Shown here piece by piece: positions 61,279 to 64,000 of a DNA stretch of 64,000 nt. Positions within the stretch are counted from its first letter, which is position 1; each line of letters begins with the position of its first letter. Source of the DNA: Brachynemurus nebulosus (lineage: Eukaryota; Arthropoda; Insecta; Neuroptera; Myrmeleontidae); contig JAPWDM010000005.1 of assembly GCA_035578155.1 (NCBI GenBank), positions 23,372,877-23,436,876 on the forward strand, read 5' to 3'. The notes under the pieces were generated by a model that saw only the letters and a list, made by a program, of their open reading frames with translations, was not told the DNA's origin and searched no databases. Position numbers and translations under genes: made by a program.

Positions 61279-62118
61279 CTAGCTGTTACCCGCGGCTTCG
61301 CTCGCGTGGCTTTTGAAATTATGACATCTAGTTAAATCGTATCAAGTGTACTTTCATCGCGTCGCTCTTGCGCGTCGAGTACTGCTACTTTTTCTTTGGA
61401 TTTTTCCCACAAAAGTACAATATTTTCCCCGAGTAAAAAAAAGACTATAACATTCTCTTAACAACATGCCAAGTTCAAATGAAATCAATGATTCTTTTTT
61501 ATACCATTTTAAATATATTTTCCCACGGGAATATGACTTCCGACAGGATTTAGATGTTTTCCCGGGGTAGAAAGTAGTCTGTGTCCTTTTTCATCCTCTC
61601 TGTAAACAATATGCAAAGTTTGAAATCAATCATCCTTTTTTTAATAGTCAGTTGTTATTTCATTGTTTTCTTTTAAATACATTTTCCCTCGGGAATGAGA
61701 TATTTTATCGGGGTAAAAAAATAACCTATATTTATCGCTGTATATCGTCATCGTTGTCAATCATCATATTTTTTTTTATTTAAAATATATTTTTCCACAG
61801 GAATGAAATTTCCCACGGGGAATTCCCCGGGGTATAAAGTAGTTTGTTTCCTTTCTCATCCCTTCTGTTAGCAATATACAAAGTTTGAAATCATTTATCC
61901 GCTTTTTAATAGTTAACTGTTGTAATTTAATGCATTTTTCCTCGGGAATGAAATATTTTCCCGAGATAAAAAGTAGCCTATAACCGTCTCTGGCCCGCAA
62001 GCAACGTCTTTGCACAGTTTCAAGTTGATTGGTTAACCTGTTGAGGCGTGAATACCAGTCAAACAAACAAACAAACAAACAAACAAACTCACTTTCGTAT
62101 TTATAATATTAGTAAGGA
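61279..62118 (-). mobile_element. Helitron-like element, non-autonomous
   Basis: On the minus strand it starts TCCTTACTAATATTATAAAT and ends GCCGCGGGTAACAGCTAG. It is flanked by A on the 5' side and T on the 3' side, as expected for Helitron insertion between A and T. A GC-rich hairpin (GCGAGCGAAGCCGC) sits about 10 bases before the terminal CTAG. The body has several diverged units with CCCGRGG, AAAGTAGYCT/TGT and GAAATSATY phrases. (CAAA)n lies at 62065-62087. The 100-codon frame inside is not Rep/helicase. Confidence 0.85.
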
Positions 62119-62123
62119 TAAGG

Positions 62124-62445
62124 ATGTTAACAAAATTAATTAGGAAATATTACTTGCCGTAAAATTAATGAATTAATATTATTTTTCTTAAAATCTTTCT
62201 TTTTCGACATGAGTATGTCACGTAAACACCAGTCAATTAGATAGATTAGAACTTTTAAAATATGAACATTTTACATTTTGAAAAATGTAAAAATTCATCT
62301 TGTAAAAATATGTGGGTAACATATTTTTACATTTACATACAAATGTAAAAAGTTCATATTTCAAAAGTTTTCATATTTCAGATGTAATATACCTACTCAT
62401 TAACTTCGCGACAAGTAATATTTCGTACCTTAATTTTGTTAACAT
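62124..62445. repeat. Inverted-repeat element beside the Helitron
   Basis: Ends are ATGTTAACAAAATTAATTAG and ...CTTAATTTTGTTAACAT. Arms of about 33 bp include AAATATTACTTG / CAAGTAATATTT. A second nested inverted repeat (AAATATGAAC and TTTTACATTT with complements) fills 62255-62380. It is probably a MITE; the target duplication is unclear. Confidence 0.65.
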
Positions 62446-64000
62446 AATTAATTAATAAAATAATTGATATTAAAAAAATAAAAAATAAAAAAATTATTGT
62501 CCACACTCCGTCGCTCTACCGATGAACTATATAGCGATTTTGATGATACATTCTAAATAATTTGATTATATCTTACCTATATTTTTGTCCAAATTTTAAA
62601 TAAAAATATTTTCTGTTTTTAAGTAGTAGTCCTTAATATTGTAGATTTTTAATATTGATATTATGCTCTACTAGCAGACGAAATTTGATTGAAATTGGTA
62701 ACGACCATACCTTAATCTCTCCTTGTTAGAGATTTGTTTTAATTATTTCAAACAGTCACAGACTCAATAATGCTCGCCAAATGGCGAAATTTTTCGTAAG
62801 TAATAAACACGTTTTTTTTTTCTCAATTTATTGAAATATTTTTAATTCTTCAAAATATCCCTTAAGCCAAACACCCTCTGTAAACAAATGAGTGATTTAA
62901 CAAATGAATTTCAACGCTAGAATTATTCTTGTCAAAGTGTAATATAAAATGAGCTTCATACCTATATAAGTATATAAATATGAGCTAAGAGCTATTAAAA
63001 TTAAGAAGGGAATAATTGAATAAATTAATTATTTGAAATAAGTTTTATAAATTACATAATCTTTACGTAAGTGTACAATCGTCTTATTTTATACAGAAAT
63101 AAATTATTAAAATTTATTTATGTATTAAATCCCGTGTAGAAAGTCGCTTTAGTACTGATTGATGAATATTGTGTATTATAATTTTTTTTATATGACTGTT
63201 TTTCTTTCCTGAAAAAAATTAATGTATTTCAAGATTTTTGACACCTGATAAGACGATGATTTGAATAAATAACGTGCAGATGTTATACATATGTTAATTT
63301 TTCGAAATATTTAGTGTCCCCCCTCCTCTGCACATGTTCTGACTTCATATTTTCTTGATTTTAATACATATCAAAATGAATTCTGACATTTATTCTTAAA
63401 TTTACTTATGTTTTTTAATACGATATACCTCGATGTTAAAAAGTTTCGAGATTATTTGACGAGAAATTGAAAAAAAGGTTGATTTTTTATAATAATAGAG
63501 TGTATCATTGAAAAATTAGGTTATTTTCTGAATTTGTGTTCATATAAGTTTATACTTGAAATGACTTTAAGCCAAACAAAGGTTTTACCATTGCCCCAAA
63601 TTTTATGAACCAAAGTATAAAAATATGTGTGTGATCTTTATGTGTTCTCATCAGTATCACTTTGTTACTACTTCACAAGAAGACAGATGTCTTCGAAAAA
63701 TCAAAATTATATTAATAACTGAACTAAAAATGCAGCACTAGAGCCTAAATTTTTTATTAACAGGTGAACAAAAAATCGTTTAAATGACATTTCCTTTTTT
63801 TGAATAACAGAATATAATAATTTTGACGTCACTAATTGTAAGTACAATTAGGCGATAAGAATCTCAATAATGACTCTAATTTTAAGTTCTTAAAATCATT
63901 CTTTTCACTTTCTATAAAATTACTAGAGTATAACCGCCCAAAAATTGAATTTTGAAATGTCTATCACAATATTTGTTCAAATTTCATCATTTAAACAAGA
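62446..64000. other. AT-rich non-coding stretch with a tRNA-like scrap
   Basis: 62499-62535 on the minus strand reads ATAGTTCATCGGTAGAGCGA followed by CGGAGTGTGGAC, an A-box-like tRNA head fragment typical of SINE remnants. Otherwise no gene or repeat was seen up to the window end. Confidence 0.4.

Noticed and set aside
61776..62078. 100-codon minus-strand frame near the right end
   Set aside because: It lies wholly inside the Helitron-like repeat and shows no Rep or helicase motif.

Overview
This window looks like non-coding DNA from an AT-rich insect nuclear genome. It has long A/T runs, (TA)n tracts and dense eukaryotic transposon remnants, and no operons or ribosome-binding sites. I found no open reading frame that I recognise as a host or transposase protein; the longest ORFs are about 100-135 codons and fall in repeats or in random AT-rich frames. 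The order of insect cannot be fixed by eye. One repeat tail (2886-3176) and the Helitron near the right end resemble repeats best known from Lepidoptera and other insects, which is weak evidence of lineage. The window is either intergenic or the inside of a large intron.

Nearly everything that can be named is a non-autonomous mobile element. By my tally they cover roughly two fifths of the window. hAT-type elements with readable 8-bp target-site duplications (TSDs): 28029-29080, 40137-40723, 43421-43595, 43799-46253, 47710-47946, 48550-49018 and 50912-52078, plus single hAT ends near 16221 and 49945. PIF/Harbinger-type elements with TTA or TAA TSDs: 14244-14703, 31472-32076 and 59877-60652. 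Elements with a TTAA TSD (piggyBac or Kolobok type): 33704-34358 and 47615-48544, with a fragment at 36440. Elements flanked by TA: family A (1936-2884, 20888-22000, 36573-37391), family C (42064-43297, 56822-59371), D (57394-59061), E (16901-17808) and F (41527-43618). A Helitron-like element occupies 61279-62118 on the minus strand. tRNA-derived repeats lie at 9265-9757, 11158-11565, 38981-39170 and 39250-39330.

Layout. 1-8.5 kb: AT-rich DNA with family A and an insect repeat tail. 8.5-13.7 kb: a complex of inverted repeats, in which two long M copies face each other around tRNA-like repeats and a 475-bp palindrome. 14-20 kb: a Harbinger MITE, a ~170-bp satellite-like repeat, element E, and an 880-bp palindrome centred on (TA)n. 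20.9-22 kb: family A. 26.1-26.7 kb: the least AT-rich block, the best but weak candidate for a host exon or promoter. 28-37.4 kb: hAT, Harbinger, TTAA and B elements. 39-53 kb: the densest nesting, mostly hAT. 54.8-62.4 kb: TIR elements, nested C and D, a second palindrome centred on (TA)n, Harbinger elements and the Helitron. The last 1.5 kb is plain AT-rich DNA.

Two patterns go beyond a list of repeats. First, many unrelated families carry multiple dispersed copies of their own short motif, usually the terminal one, in both orientations. Second, two long inverted repeats are centred on (TA)n tracts. The nesting gives a relative order of insertion at several places.
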